A DNA stretch of 64,000 nt. Source: Paraphysomonas bandaiensis (Eukaryota; Chrysophyceae). Position 1 is the first letter of the stretch. Every line of letters begins with the position of its first letter. The notes under the pieces are model-generated. The model saw nothing but the letters and a program-made list of their open reading frames with translations. It was not told the DNA's origin and did not search any database. Positions 53,742 through 64,000 of the stretch are shown here, one piece after another. Position numbers and translations under genes: made by a program. The DNA lies in assembly GCA_965644295.1 (NCBI GenBank), contig CBFFRP010000241.1, forward strand, positions 1 to 64,000, in the 5' to 3' direction.

Positions 53742-55151
53742 ATGAATGTGGAGGTGATCTCTGTTCTATCTGCTGTTGTTGCTATGGTAGCAACCATCAT
53801 TACGAGTAAGTCTCTGTCCAATACACCATACATACAGATACACATACATACACACATACACATACAGATACATACTTCAATGCAGTGTAGAGATATAGCA
53901 GTGTATGTATGTACGTGTGTATCTGATCGGTTGTTATCGTATGCAGCTCTGATGTTGTCACATAAGAAGAAAGAAAAGAAATACTTCCCCATAATGAAGG
54001 GACTGGCTACAGGCAACCCTAGATATAAGGTCACACAGAAGGACGCACTCAAAGTGGCTCTGAGAGCTCCCGGATGTGAGGGCCTCAGCAATATCCTGAA
54101 CAGAGTATACGCCAACTCGAGAATATCGACCCGTTACATGGCTGTGCCTGACTTCACCCCTGAGCAGAATACAGACAATGAAAAACTGTTTTACTCTGAC
54201 GATAACTTCAATGTAAGTATTCAAGACCGCATGGTGAAGTATAAGGAAGTTGCTGTGCCGTTAGTGGTAGACGTTTGCAAGAAAGCGATTGCTAAAGCTG
54301 GAGTGAAGGTGTCGGAGATTCATAAATTGATAGTTGTTTCCTCCACCGGATTCATTGGTCCATCACTTGACTGTGATATTATTAAGTGCTTAGGTCTCCC
54401 GCGAACAACCGACCGCTCCCTAATTGGATTTATGGGTTGTGCTGCTGCAATCAATGGCTGCCGTGTTGCAATGGATTACGTGAAGGCTCATCCTGATAAG
54501 TACGCGCTGTTAGTTTGCGTGGAAATATCATCCGTGAACACCCATTTCAAAGACTCTACAAACAATGCTATTATTCATGCCATCTTCGCAGATGGTGCTG
54601 CCGCAGCTGTTGTTTCTGCTGTAGAAAAAGAAGATCTCAGAAAAGGCCAGCTGGTAATATCTGACGATCATTCCTATTTAATGGACGGAACTGAGGATGG
54701 CGTTACCCTCTCAATCAATGACGATGGGATATCGTGCAAGCTGTCTAAGTCTCTCCCGCAGTATGTTGCGAAGAACATGGTTGGTAAACGTAGATATCTC
54801 TATCTGCAATAATAGTTTGTGAAGGGTGGGTATGTTGATGACTTCCTGGGAAAACATGGGCAAACCGGGGAGGATGTTGACTTTTGGGCTATACATCCTG
54901 GGGGACGGCGTATCATTGAGGAGGCTCAGGATAGTCTTGGAGTAACGGAAGATCAGACGGCTGATTCCTGGGCTGTACTCAATGAATACGGGAATATGCT
55001 TTCCCCTACGGTAATGTTTGTGTTGGAAAGGATATTTAAACGTCATGAGGAGATGCTTGCTCGAGGCGAGGAGGGGTACAAGATGGGCCTTGCTTTCGCC
55101 TTCTCACCGGGGGTTGGAGCGGAGGGTATCATGCTTCGCCAGATCCAGTGA
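53742..55151 (+). CDS. Type III polyketide synthase-like enzyme with N-terminal membrane anchor
   Basis: Exons 53742-53805, 53947-54779 and 54816-55151, 410 residues. The thiolase-fold triad is complete: Cys186 in GFMGCAAAING, His326 in WAIHPGGRR and Asn359 in LNEYGNMLSPT. VVSSTGFIGPSLD and FADGAAAAVV also match chalcone synthase-type and type III polyketide synthases. The first 26 residues (MNVEVISVLSAVVAMVATII) form one hydrophobic segment, encoded mostly by a separate 64-nt exon, which would anchor the enzyme to a membrane. That is unusual for type III polyketide synthases but normal for plant 3-ketoacyl-CoA synthases, which are the main alternative. The product is a polyketide or elongated acyl chain; the substrate is unknown. 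The last intron is only 36 nt. Confidence 0.85.
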
Positions 55152-56636
55152 CCACGATCTGGGATGCTACCGACCTCATGATATATATGTGCAATATGAC
55201 TCTACAACAAGATATGTCACTGCTGACTTATACGTTGATGAGTATTTGCTGCTTTTTACTATTGCTGCATATCTTTAAGTTTTTTTTCATTAGATAATAT
55301 GCTGCTGTATTGCCGTATTTTTTGTGATAGCGCTGCATATCAATGTTTGACATCTAAACTACAAAGGAAAACTTTCACTTAATGTTGAGAATTATAAAAT
55401 TATAATCAATACCTCCTATCATTCGTCAATATTATATTATCACTGCAACCACTCATTTCTCATAGGACCTTACATTGTCACTGTCTTTCACGACAACCTA
55501 TTATATAGACATCTGCTCCATTTCGAGCGCGTACTTAGGTAGAGCTGGGTGGGCACTTAAATAATACTTGATTAGGTCCCATATGTTATTTGCTAGCTAC
55601 CTACTGAACCCAACTAGCTACATCATTATCACAGGGTATTTAGGGCTGAATAAGCAGTGAGATCCCGGGTGGGGAAGCGCTGAACTAAGCAATGTGTACA
55701 TAGGTAGAGGTTAGAGGTGCGCGGTCGCAGCATTCAGTTGCACTCACTAGACGGTCAAATGCGGTGATTAGTTACGCTGTCAATATGAGGCAGACCGTTA
55801 TTTGCAGGACGTAGAGAGTATTCGTTGTACTCTGGAGGAAGAAGGCATCACTAGATTCAAGATTTCCTATAATAGGGATAGAGGACATCTACTTGTAATG
55901 CATTCCACTTCCAATTCCTGTGCAAATTCGACATTTCGGGAATATCAATCCACACTGAAGGAGTAGCTAACAGTTTCCAAGATATTGCTGGGCGCGCACT
56001 CCGCCCATGCAAGAAAATCCAGTATAAAAATCGACCTTTTTTCGTTATTTGTTATATATTGTAAGATACACAATAAAAACCCTAGTTTTCATAATATAAA
56101 CCCCCCTTTTATTGCAATAAATATCTCACTCAGCCTGCCTCTGCACTATCACACACTCACATTCAGTACGTGCACTGTACATATAGCAGTAAATATGTTT
56201 CGTAAGATACACTATAAAAACCCTAGTTTTCATAGTACAAACCCCCCTGTTATTGCCATAAATATCTCACTCTAAACTACACTCCAGTCTCACACACTCC
56301 CATTAAGTACGTGTACATACAGAGCAGTATATGTTTAGTAAGATACACTATAAAATCCCTAGTTTTCATACTATAAACCCCCCTTATCTCACTCTCTATT
56401 CCACTATACTAACTCCAGCCTGACTGCACAATCACACATTAAGTACGTGTACATAAAGTATATGTTTTGTAAGATACACTATAAAATCCCTAGGTTTCAT
56501 ACTATAAACCCCCCTTTTCTTGCCATAAATATCTCACTCTCTATTCCACTATACTAACTCCAGCCTGCCTCTGCACTCACACACTCCCATTAAGTTCCTC
56601 CCACTCGTCTACTCATCTACCTACCCAAATCATAGA
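55152..56636. other. Intergenic with tandem array
   Basis: Unique sequence to about 56040, then a tandem array leading up to the phosphatase gene. No gene is seen; the frame at 55985-56275 is made of the array. Confidence 0.55.
56055..56600. repeat. Four tandem copies of a 120-150-bp unit upstream of the phosphatase gene
   Basis: Units begin near 56061, 56205, 56338 and 56469 with GTAAGATACAC, continue CCCTAGTTTTCATA and AAACCCCCC, and usually carry ATAAATATCTCACTC. The last unit ends about 40 nt before the ATG at 56637, so the array is the likely promoter/5' leader. Confidence 0.85.
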
Positions 56637-58759
56637 ATGTATCAATCAATTAATTCCCTACATGAATTTCATACACACTGTTCACAATCTATACGTCAAA
56701 TGGAAGATTCATTCATTACATTACGAGATCTGAATATCTTTATAGGCTCCTGGAATGTCAATGCAAAATACGAGGATATTGAGAATTTAAGACAATGGTT
56801 GAATGTGGATACATTTCTTGGTGATAGTCCACATATTTTAGTCATTGGATTACAAGAAATGATTGAATTAAATGCAACAAATACAATTGTTGGTAGTTCA
56901 GTTGCTGGTTTATCATCTGAACGTGCAAGTAAATGGCAAGAACATATTGCAACATGTCTACGTCAAGGATGTATGGATTCATCAAGTAAAGCAAGTTCAG
57001 ATTCATATAAACTTGTTGATTCACAATGTATGGTGGGGATATGGTGTTGTGTGTACGCTCGGAAGTCTGTTCTGCCCATGCTCCGCAACATCCAGACCAA
57101 GACGATTCCGAGAGGGGCAGGAGGCATGCTTGGAAATAAGGGTGCAGTGTGCATCCGTATGGATATTAATCATACGTCAGTCTGCTTTGTATGCGCACAT
57201 CTGACTGCACACCGAGAAGATACCAATAAGCGTAACGAGGATTACCGCAATATAATGAGTAAACGGGCGTTCGCTGACCCTTGTGCGTGGTACATGCAAG
57301 CTCTTGAAGGTGAAACAGCACTACCGGGTAGGCTAGCCAAAGTGTCTACAGATATTCAAAACAAACAGGAGTCACTCGTGGATAACTTCCCTGGTGTGCT
57401 TCCCACAGATCAGAAATCAGGAAATAGAGTGTTTACACGGTCAGCAGCCGAACATGATTTAGTTTTCTTCTTCGGAGACCTTAATTACCGCATCATGGAG
57501 GGTGTGCCGCTGGAAGAGGTTTTTGAACTACTCTCTCGTAGCGACGGACCAGCTATGAACGACAAAAACTCGTCCCTATTATGTATGGACCAACTTCTCA
57601 TTGAACGCCGTGAGGGTGAGGTGGAATATTCTTGTTGTTGGGATTGTAATGTGGTACTACAGGTAATGCGTTTGGCGGTTTTACAGAGGGACATATATCG
57701 TTCAAGCCTACTTATCGCTACATTGCTGGTGGTGACACTTATGACAGGCGTCCGGAGAGCAAGCTGAGGTGTCCAGCTTGGTGTGACAGAGTCCTCTGGA
57801 AACTTTCCCGCCCTCCTTACTATCCCAGTCCGGTGAAGGATGAGATAGAGGAAGACAAGGAGCCAGGACAGGGTGCCGACGGAATTCAATGGGCTAGGAG
57901 GCTCTCCTCCCTTGCTGCGGAGAAAGATGAGTTGGCAGGTGTATCTGAGAAGGTGGGATGCTTCAATTGAGAGGTACTTCGAAAACTTATGAGTGTACTG
58001 TCAGGTTCGATTGCATATCTACGATAGGTGTGAGAACTGTATCTCCGATCACAAACCAGTAAAGGCCGTTTTCACTGTTCATACTAAGCTGTAAGCTCGT
58101 TGCTATCTGTACATTTGTTAGTGCATCTAACCCATCTACTCTCTGTGTAGAGTTGATGGTGCAGCACGGGAAGGCGTTCTACTAGGTGCCGTCGATTCCT
58201 GGCGCTCATGTCCACCGGAAGACCAGGGGTCGCGTGCAGTGAATCTCAGACAACGTTACATATTGGAGCGCAATATATTATGGAATGAGTGCCGTGAAAT
58301 CTCGGTACGTCTATTTTCGTGTGGCTGTGTATTTAATGTGCAATTTGACACGGACAGATTCATTTATCAAACTCAGTGAAGACGGCTCCTATGAATTTTA
58401 AATTGCCAATAGAGTGTGTTCCTGTGTGGCTGGATGTACTGTCTGCACCTCTGGTGACGACACAAACGTTCTACTTGTTCGAGATTCCAGCATCGTCACA
58501 GTTTCACCTGGAGCTTCGAGTGAATTATGACCGGGCATTTGACTACATGTAGGTTGCTAGCGACGTGATGAATTTTTTGTTTCTAATGATTGTTAACAGC
58601 TGTGACAAATCTGGACGGGTTCCTCCTGATAATGTTGTAAGTAGCGTCATGGCGGATCCGTGCAGTTATGTGGAGCTGTGTGCTATATTTACTCTAGTGT
58701 TTAGGGATAACGATAGAGTCTTAGTCCCAATTACATGTTCATTTGCATGGGACGAATGA
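56637..58759 (+). CDS. Inositol polyphosphate 5-phosphatase
   Basis: Exons 56637-57615, 57663-57940, 58005-58090, 58151-58304, 58358-58548 and 58600-58759, 615 residues, all in phase. The exonuclease/endonuclease/phosphatase-fold motifs are in order: GSWNVNAK near 38, LQEMIE near 73, FFFGDLNYR near 278, FKPTYRY then PAWCDRVLW near 362, and ISDHKPVKAVF near 432. These cover the catalytic and Mg-binding residues, so it should be active on the 5-phosphate of inositol lipids or inositol phosphates. The last three exons encode a beta-rich extension (VPVWLDVLSAPL, FYLFEI, FHLELRVNYD) reminiscent of the ASH/Ig-like domain after the catalytic domain in OCRL and INPP5B. There is no membrane segment or CAAX box. 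Confidence 0.9.
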
Positions 58760-59994
58760 AAAGTAGTAGTTATCTGTATATAGTGAGGGTCAACTACCGT
58801 ATATATTAAATGTCTGATACTTACTAAAATAGAAATTGTAGTACGTTAACGGGACAAGCATAAGTTTGAATATCTCCAACTCGGAATGTACTGAACACGC
58901 AGACGACGAAGACGTAAACAAGAATAGCTTAATCTTTAGAATCTACTGAATTAGTTGTAAAAATATCGTAGTTAATCAAGTTAAAATCTTATTTATATAT
59001 GTCAGGGCCTCGTAACCATTAATGGTAATGGCGTTTATGGTAATGCCAGTATATTTTCCTGGAAATTTTTTATTAATGGCATTAGAATTGCCGGGAACTG
59101 GGCACCAGTTAATGGCATTTACTGATATAAGCTATAAAGAACAAAGTGTTTCTACTGTAAGATATTATAATACCTTCTTTATTGTCTGAAGAAAATCTAA
59201 ACAATGTTCATGCAACTCTACAGCTGTAAATTATCAGCGGCAAATAGCATTATCCCTAAACACTAGAGTAAAAAAAGCATATCCTACTCGACAATTGAAG
59301 TGTCTACTTCGTGATATATTTCCAATTAACACTTCATTGTTTAGTGTACTATATATATATATATGCTATTATCAAGGATAATAGCTTGTAATACAACAAA
59401 TATAACGGCAATAGCGACTGTCATATTGTGATCAACACACACAGTATTTTAATAATACCATACTTTATTTACTTCTCCGTCATATATATATGGAATGAAA
59501 CTATTAATGACTCTATTACATGGTGATGATATTCATCACACTTGATTCATCACGATTTATGCTCTCGTTAAATGATAGAATTCGCTTCCTTTAACGGTGA
59601 CAAGAGGCCAATTCAATGACCCCAATCATGTCCAAAAATCTATTGCACATTATATTATTTCAACTAGAAAAATTTATATCATTTGTGGTGCTTTTATATA
59701 TTATTCTTGCTTAGTATGTTTTCATCCGAGCGGGGAAGGTGCATGGTTTCCTACTAGTGTAAGTCACTCGGGAGAAGAGTGCAAGGTGGATGCATGTGCT
59801 GGACGAGTGAACACAACGGAGGGAAGATATTAGAGTCAGCTTGAATTTGTAACAGATTTTGGTAGACATCTGTTTCATGTGTCAGTGTGCAAAATTGCAC
59901 CAGTGAGACCGCTTCATGAAGGTGGGAGGACTCGGCGCTAGTGCTACTCTACTCTACTGCCTGCTGCTGTGATAGTTATTGTCACCGGGGCAAC

Positions 59995-60333
59995 ATTGTC
60001 ACCACATGGTATTTCCAGCGGCTTATAGTACGGTAATACATCCATAACCCTTATGGATCTCATGCCTTCTAATGAGAAGCCAAATATTCTAGCTAGCAAG
60101 CGGACTAGAGGTTGCCACTGAGAAGCTGACGAAGAGTTGTTAGTAGACTATGGGTTTTAATGCCTTGTTCTTGTTATATAAGTAAATGTATGGTTTGTTG
60201 GCTGTGTCAGTGGCAACCTCTAGTCCGCTTGCTAGCTAGAATATTTGGCATCTCATTAGAAGGTATGAGATCCATAAGGGTTATGGATGTATTACCGTAC
60301 TATAAGCCGCTGGAAATACCATGCGGTGACAAC
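59995..60333. repeat. Long palindrome, two 126-bp arms
   Basis: Arms 59995-60120 and 60208-60333 are near-perfect reverse complements around an 87-bp loop, for example CTAGCTAGCAAGCGGACTAG on the left and its complement on the right. The right arm is open (LLARIFGISLEGMRSIRVMD), so it may be an inverted duplication of a coding or retroelement fragment. Confidence 0.9.
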
Positions 60334-60379
60334 ATGAGACTATCTTATCCCAGAGGCAATATGTTTTCTTGAACAGTAG

Positions 60380-60535
60380 TGAATGTCTTATTATAAGTAG
60401 TAGGCGTGTAGCAAAACAATTTAACTAACTGGTGCTAAACTCTGATATATATCATACTATTTAGCGCTACGATAGCTGCTTGTGTGTAACCGCTTATGTT
60501 GCTCTATGAGCAATGAGCGAGCAGAACGTTGATAT
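60380..60535 (+). mobile_element. Interspersed repeat R1, fragment
   Basis: Contains TAGTAGGCGTGTAG and GCGCTACGATAGCTGCTTGT as in the R1 end, then the GAGCGAGCAGAACG phrase. It stops where a hAT-type end begins at 60536. Another R1 piece (CGATACTTGACTTCAGCAGG) lies at 61376-61470. Confidence 0.5.
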
Positions 60536-60698
60536 CAGGGCCTGGTAACCATTAATGGCTCATTAATGGTAGTCCAGTTCCCCGCAATTATAATGGCATT
60601 AATGAAAAATGTCCTGGCAATTATAATGGCCATTAATACCTACTAACTTAAAGTAGATAGCACCACTCATATAATAGATAGTGTTGTGCTCCCTTAAT

Positions 60699-61348
60699 TA
60701 CATTTTTTTAGTAAATAGCAGACTACAAATTTGAACTACTTCTCGCTCACTACTGGCACATCAGGATCTTCTTCCAGGGCTTCATGGAGGGTATAAACAT
60801 CCCACAACATGTAATTGGCTCGTAGGAATAGCAAAGATTCTAGACGATATGGATAGATTCATGTTTCTACGCTCAGGTGTCATAATCACCTTTGCACGAC
60901 TAAACAGCCTCTCAACATCATTAGATTGTGCTTCAATATGAAGCAAGCAGTGGTAGTTGGAGTCATAGGTACCAAGACGAGCTCTCTTAGTGACCTCGGC
61001 GCTCCTTGTTGATACACCTTACTTACATTTTTTTAGTAAATAGCAGACTACAAATTTGAACTACTTCTCGCTCACTACTGGCACATCAGGATCTTCTTCC
61101 AGGGCTTCATGGAGGGTATAAACATCCCACAACATGTAATTGGCTCGTAGGAATAGCAAAGATTCTAGACGATATGGATAGATTCATGTTTCTACGCTCA
61201 GGTGTCATAATCAACTTTGCACGACTAAACAGCCTCTCAACATCATTAGATTGTGCTTCAATATGAAGCAAGCAGTGATAGTTGGAGTCATAGGTACCAA
61301 GACGAGCTCTCTTAGTGACCTCGGCGCTCCTTGTTGATATACCTGACA
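60699..61348 (-). pseudogene. hAT transposase C-terminal dimerisation domain, tandem duplicate, frameshifted
   Basis: Two 325-bp direct copies (60699-61023 and 61024-61348). Read on the minus strand each has SNDVERLFSRAKLIMTPERR, the hATC dimerisation motif. After a one-base frameshift near CTATCCATATCGTC comes the normal ending LESLLFLRANYML and EEDPDVPVVSEK with a stop. Both copies carry the same frameshift, so it came before the duplication. The catalytic upstream part is gone. Confidence 0.8.
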
Positions 61349-61511
61349 TCGGCTAACTTAAGGATTTTTGAGTCCTTAAGGTGAACAACCCCGATACTTG
61401 ACTTCAGCAGGAAGGCCAAATACCCCTGATGCTCTTGAGATGGGCCAAGTCCCGGATGCCAATTTAGACAGTTTAGATTAACTGAAATAATATATATAGG
61501 CTGTATAATAA

Positions 61512-61620
61512 GAACGTGCTCTTATCCAATGTGTGGAAAGAAGGATCATACCCAGAAGAATTGCTGGAGAAAGAAGAAAAATCAAAAAATTTCTAAACTA
61601 AGTGACAAGGAAAGAATCTA
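61512..61620 (+). other. Zinc-knuckle-like fragment
   Basis: One frame reads CSYPMCGKKDHTQKNCWRKK then a stop at 61621. The spacing is CX4CX4HX4C, a knuckle-like pattern followed by a basic tail, as at the end of retroelement Gag. It is short and isolated. Confidence 0.3.
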
Positions 61621-61974
61621 GAGTCGAGAATAGCGTCTCAACTTTATAATTGCCGGGAGTTCGACTACCATTAATGGGCCATTAACGGTAGCCATGCCCT
61701 GGAGTAAAGAGGACAGTGTGAGTACTGCATCCAATTAACCTAGAGACTAAAGAGACAAATAATAACAATGAAAGATACTGTAACTACGCGTTCGCACTAC
61801 TAAAATCTACTTTAATCCACTACCTAAATGGGATCAGACAAAAAAGTTAGGGGAATCATTTATTGCATTATTTCTTTTCCGCACGACACATGTCTGCTAT
61901 AACAATTTATTTTACCCAATAACAGTTATTAGCTACTGGCTCAACAGTTAAACCATGCATTATTTTGGGCCTCT

Positions 61975-64000
61975 TTAAATCTGCGGGGCATTTCCAAGCA
62001 TAGATTTCAGAGCCTCGTCTTCGGACCGAACAAGCTCCTGAAGCTCCTCAAGGGAGAGCGCCTTGCCCGCCTGTGTAGCACCGGCAGGTCTGGCTGACGC
62101 TGATGCGGAAGAGTCGTCTTCAATAGTAGAGACAGAAGCAGAAGTGGTAGAGGCAGAAGGTTCCTCAACATCTACAGGAGTACTGGTGAATTTGGGAGCT
62201 GCTGCAGGAGATCTTGTCGCACGAGTGAACACAACAAATCCAACGACAGCAACGGCGGCTACAAGAGCAGCGTATCCAGCGAAGGCAACATAGGAAACAT
62301 AATCAACCGACTCCTTAGAAGTTGATTCATAGTCTGTTGCAGAAGTGTCAGCGAAGTTAGTAACCATATCAGGCTTATCCATGGTAACCATATTGACTTC
62401 CTTGGATCCAGAAATTTTCAAACCTACAAAGGAGACCGATGTCACACTGTGAAGTCCAGAATTAGTTTCCTCGCTCTGAAGAGATCCCAAAACTGCGGTA
62501 ATCTTCTCCTGAAAGGTAGAGGTTATCTGAGCTTCGAATGCTTCCAATTGTTCAGCATCGGCGAAGTCAATACCAGTCGCCTTAGAACTAACACCCACAG
62601 AGAGAGTAACCCAAGTACCACTACCCTGGGTTACTGCCTTTGTAACCTTAACATTTTCAGCAGACACGAAAGAAATAGCATCAGCTATGGCCTGGGCAAA
62701 GTGGCCTTCCTCAACATTTCCGAAAGATGAAGATAACCCGATAATGTGCAAGTCTACTGAAAAGTATTCAACGATGTCAACAACATTAGCACAGTAGCCA
62801 TCAGCGTTCGTAGTCGAAAGGATCTCGCAGTTTCCATTCTCAACTCGGAAGATCATTTGGGAAGCAGCTGCGATAGAGTTGACAGCCTTGCAATAGGTGA
62901 AGGTGTGAGTATCAGAGTAAGGGGAGAGAGCGCCACCAACACGGAGAATATAATCACCATCAGGATAATCTTCCCAGCACTGCTTGCCAGTGAGCTCTCC
63001 TGGACACAGAGTACCAACTGATAGCAGTCGGTGTGCTTTGGAATCGGAGATATAGTAGCTGGTTCCCTTGTGCTGAGTGTCAAACCACACCTCGCCACTG
63101 GTCTCTAAGGTCAACCACTGCCATGTGAGATCAACATCAGTATCCAAAGTAGGTGCAGGAGAGATGGTCGGGGCCACGGTAGAGTCCTTGCCTTTAAGGG
63201 CACGAGTGGCAGTTGGTCTGCTCGGACAAGTTTTACAAGTGATGTTAGAGGGAAGAGTGTGCGCAACTTTGCGGTGAGTAAATTCGGCATTCTCAACGTC
63301 CCAATGAAAGTCAATCTCAGTGTCCCAGTTGCCAGTGTACCAGACACCAGTCTTCTCCTCATACACACGCCATACGATTTCCCAGAAAAACTTGGCCTTA
63401 ACAGCATCAGGAACAGAAAACTTGTAGAGACCACCATCACTCCTATCAGTAGGACAGTAGCGGAACTGAGTAGGATTATAATAATCGCATCGAACGCCAA
63501 AGTAGTCTTTTTCACCTCCAGGCACATCGACAGTAAGCTGCGCAGTATCCCAGCCGTCACCAAAGTGGTCCTCAATTGAAACAATTAGACAGTCCCACGA
63601 AGAGGCCTCGGTATAGAATTTATAGGCATCATCAGTGGATGTTAGTATGGTAGCACCATTGAGGTCAACACCATAAAGCTCGGTACCATCGACGGAAATC
63701 GTCTGCTGCAAAGACCACTTGCCGTAGACTTGTTCCCTCTCAAACACAAACAACTCAATATCAGCATTTCCAACAACCATTCTGTCACCCTCAAGAGACA
63801 AGTAGTTGCCGAAGTTATCATCTGCTGTCGGAGTCGGGGCCCAGAGAACTTGCTGAACAGACCACTGGACAGGAACAGGTTTGCCTTTAGGTTTCAAATT
63901 AAACCTAGCGGTATTGGGGTAAAATACAGACACGGATCCCGCTGCGGTAGCAGAGTTGTCATAATCAGCATCAGCTGCACCAATAACAATGGTCTCGTCG
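61975..64000 (-). CDS. Large FG-GAP/'DHFGDGWD' surface protein, 5' end outside window
   Basis: The frame is open from the right edge to the stop at 61975 (about 675 residues seen). The N-terminal visible part is a beta-propeller of FG-GAP/integrin-alpha type: ETIVIGAADADYDN then SVFY, and DDNFGNYLSLEGDRMVVGNA. Next is VSIEDHFGDGWDTAQLTVDV, a repeat type common in surface proteins of stramenopiles and marine bacteria, with Cys pairs around it. A beta-rich part follows, and then one membrane helix (AFAGYAALVAAVAVVGFVVF, coded about 62226-62310). The cytoplasmic tail of about 90 residues is Ser/Thr-rich with a charged end (SLEELQELVRSEDEAL). It is a type I membrane protein, probably for adhesion or cell coat; the ligand is unknown. 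Confidence 0.8.
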   Translation of the reverse strand, partial: DETIVIGAADADYDNSATAAGSVSVFYPNTARFNLKPKGKPVPVQWSVQQVLWAPTPTADDNFGNYLSLEGDRMVVGNADIELFVFEREQVYGKWSLQQTISVDGTELYGVDLNGATILTSTDDAYKFYTEASSWDCLIVSIEDHFGDGWDTAQLTVDVPGGEKDYFGVRCDYYNPTQFRYCPTDRSDGGLYKFSVPDAVKAKFFWEIVWRVYEEKTGVWYTGNWDTEIDFHWDVENAEFTHRKVAHTLPSNITCKTCPSRPTATRALKGKDSTVAPTISPAPTLDTDVDLTWQWLTLETSGEVWFDTQHKGTSYYISDSKAHRLLSVGTLCPGELTGKQCWEDYPDGDYILRVGGALSPYSDTHTFTYCKAVNSIAAASQMIFRVENGNCEILSTTNADGYCANVVDIVEYFSVDLHIIGLSSSFGNVEEGHFAQAIADAISFVSAENVKVTKAVTQGSGTWVTLSVGVSSKATGIDFADAEQLEAFEAQITSTFQEKITAVLGSLQSEETNSGLHSVTSVSFVGLKISGSKEVNMVTMDKPDMVTNFADTSATDYESTSKESVDYVSYVAFAGYAALVAAVAVVGFVVFTRATRSPAAAPKFTSTPVDVEEPSASTTSASVSTIEDDSSASASARPAGATQAGKALSLEELQELVRSEDEALKSMLGNAPQI

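Larger units (their letters stand above)
60536..61701 (-). mobile_element. Decayed hAT transposon with inverted ends
   Basis: The left end CAGGGCCTGGTAACCATTAA and the right end (complement CAGGGCATGGCTACCGTTAA) agree over about 58 bp, through GCAATTATAA. The interior holds two copies of a hAT transposase C-terminus. Flanking bases do not show a matching 8-bp duplication, so the ends may come from two elements. Confidence 0.65.
58760..61974. other. Gene-poor region of hAT debris and palindromes
   Basis: Besides the elements listed separately, it holds a lone hAT-type end at 59003 (CAGGGCCTCGTAACCATTAA), a TA run near 59350, and an R1 piece at 60380-60535. No intact gene. Confidence 0.55.

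Noticed and set aside
60528-61709. Target-site duplication for the hAT element at 60536-61701
   Set aside because: The 8 bases on each side (GTTGATAT and GAGTAAAG) do not match, so no duplication is claimed and the two ends may belong to different insertions.

Overview
The window is a piece of nuclear genome from a microbial eukaryote, with an AT-rich virus-like block at its left edge. The evidence for a eukaryote is spliced genes with GT-AG introns of only about 36-180 nt (many 43-65 nt), standard genetic code, long microsatellites, and eukaryotic families: soluble adenylyl cyclase, SCYL1-type pseudokinase, Trm10, inositol polyphosphate 5-phosphatase. Kinesin-light-chain-type TPR arrays, near-identical WD40 arrays, 'AGYTCSQA' decapeptide repeats and a 'DHFGDGWD' surface protein are a mix often seen in stramenopiles and other SAR protists. 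That placement is an inference of low certainty.

Positions 1-6.5 kb: ten or so closely packed genes, all on the minus strand, very AT-rich. They include an SF3 (D5-like) helicase, a candidate double-jelly-roll major capsid protein, a candidate penton/minor capsid protein, a very basic core-like protein, two coiled-coil paralogues and several small orphans. Each gene has a short repeated promoter-like block. This looks like the right end of an integrated Polinton-like/virophage-like virus. No packaging ATPase, protease, integrase or polymerase lies in the visible part, and the element probably continues off the left edge. A G-rich direct repeat and a homopolymer-rich tract (6.5-6.9 kb) lie between it and host-type sequence.

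Positions 8-19 kb: host genes. These are an uncharacterised 398-residue protein with a 33-nt microexon (8213-9505, -), a small membrane protein (10335-10796, +), an STI1-domain protein (11480-12561, -), Trm10 (13571-14680, -) and a five-exon soluble adenylyl cyclase of 1175 residues (15311-19137, +). A minisatellite and a 300-bp CATA microsatellite separate them. Positions 19-27 kb are gene-poor: one uncharacterised protein (22365-23168, -), one small RRM-like protein (23933-24229, +), and decayed repeats. SCYL1 follows (27294-29939, -, seven exons).

Positions 31.2-38.5 kb hold an eleven-exon gene for a 2178-residue protein: an N-terminal domain resembling RelA/SpoT synthetases followed by a very long kinesin-light-chain-like TPR array. 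Positions 39.8-49.2 kb are rearranged. A WD40 gene made of almost identical 41-residue repeats (41892-43466) has a second copy (45518-46560) fused at its 5' side to a 394-bp duplicate of the TPR gene's 3' end and broken by a 16-nt deletion. Each WD40 copy is followed by a duplicated gag zinc-knuckle fragment.

Positions 49-51.2 kb are nested inverted-repeat transposons, one a clear hAT-type element with an 8-bp target duplication. Then come a conserved uncharacterised coiled-coil protein (51647-53045, -), a membrane-anchored type III polyketide synthase-like enzyme (53742-55151, +), and an inositol polyphosphate 5-phosphatase with a C-terminal extension (56637-58759, +) preceded by a tandem array. 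Positions 58.8-61.9 kb are hAT debris, including a tandemly duplicated, frameshifted transposase C-terminus and a 126-bp-arm palindrome. The right edge cuts a large FG-GAP-type surface protein (61975-64000, -).

All exon boundaries were worked out by eye from frame continuity, splice dinucleotides and family motifs. No search or alignment program was run.
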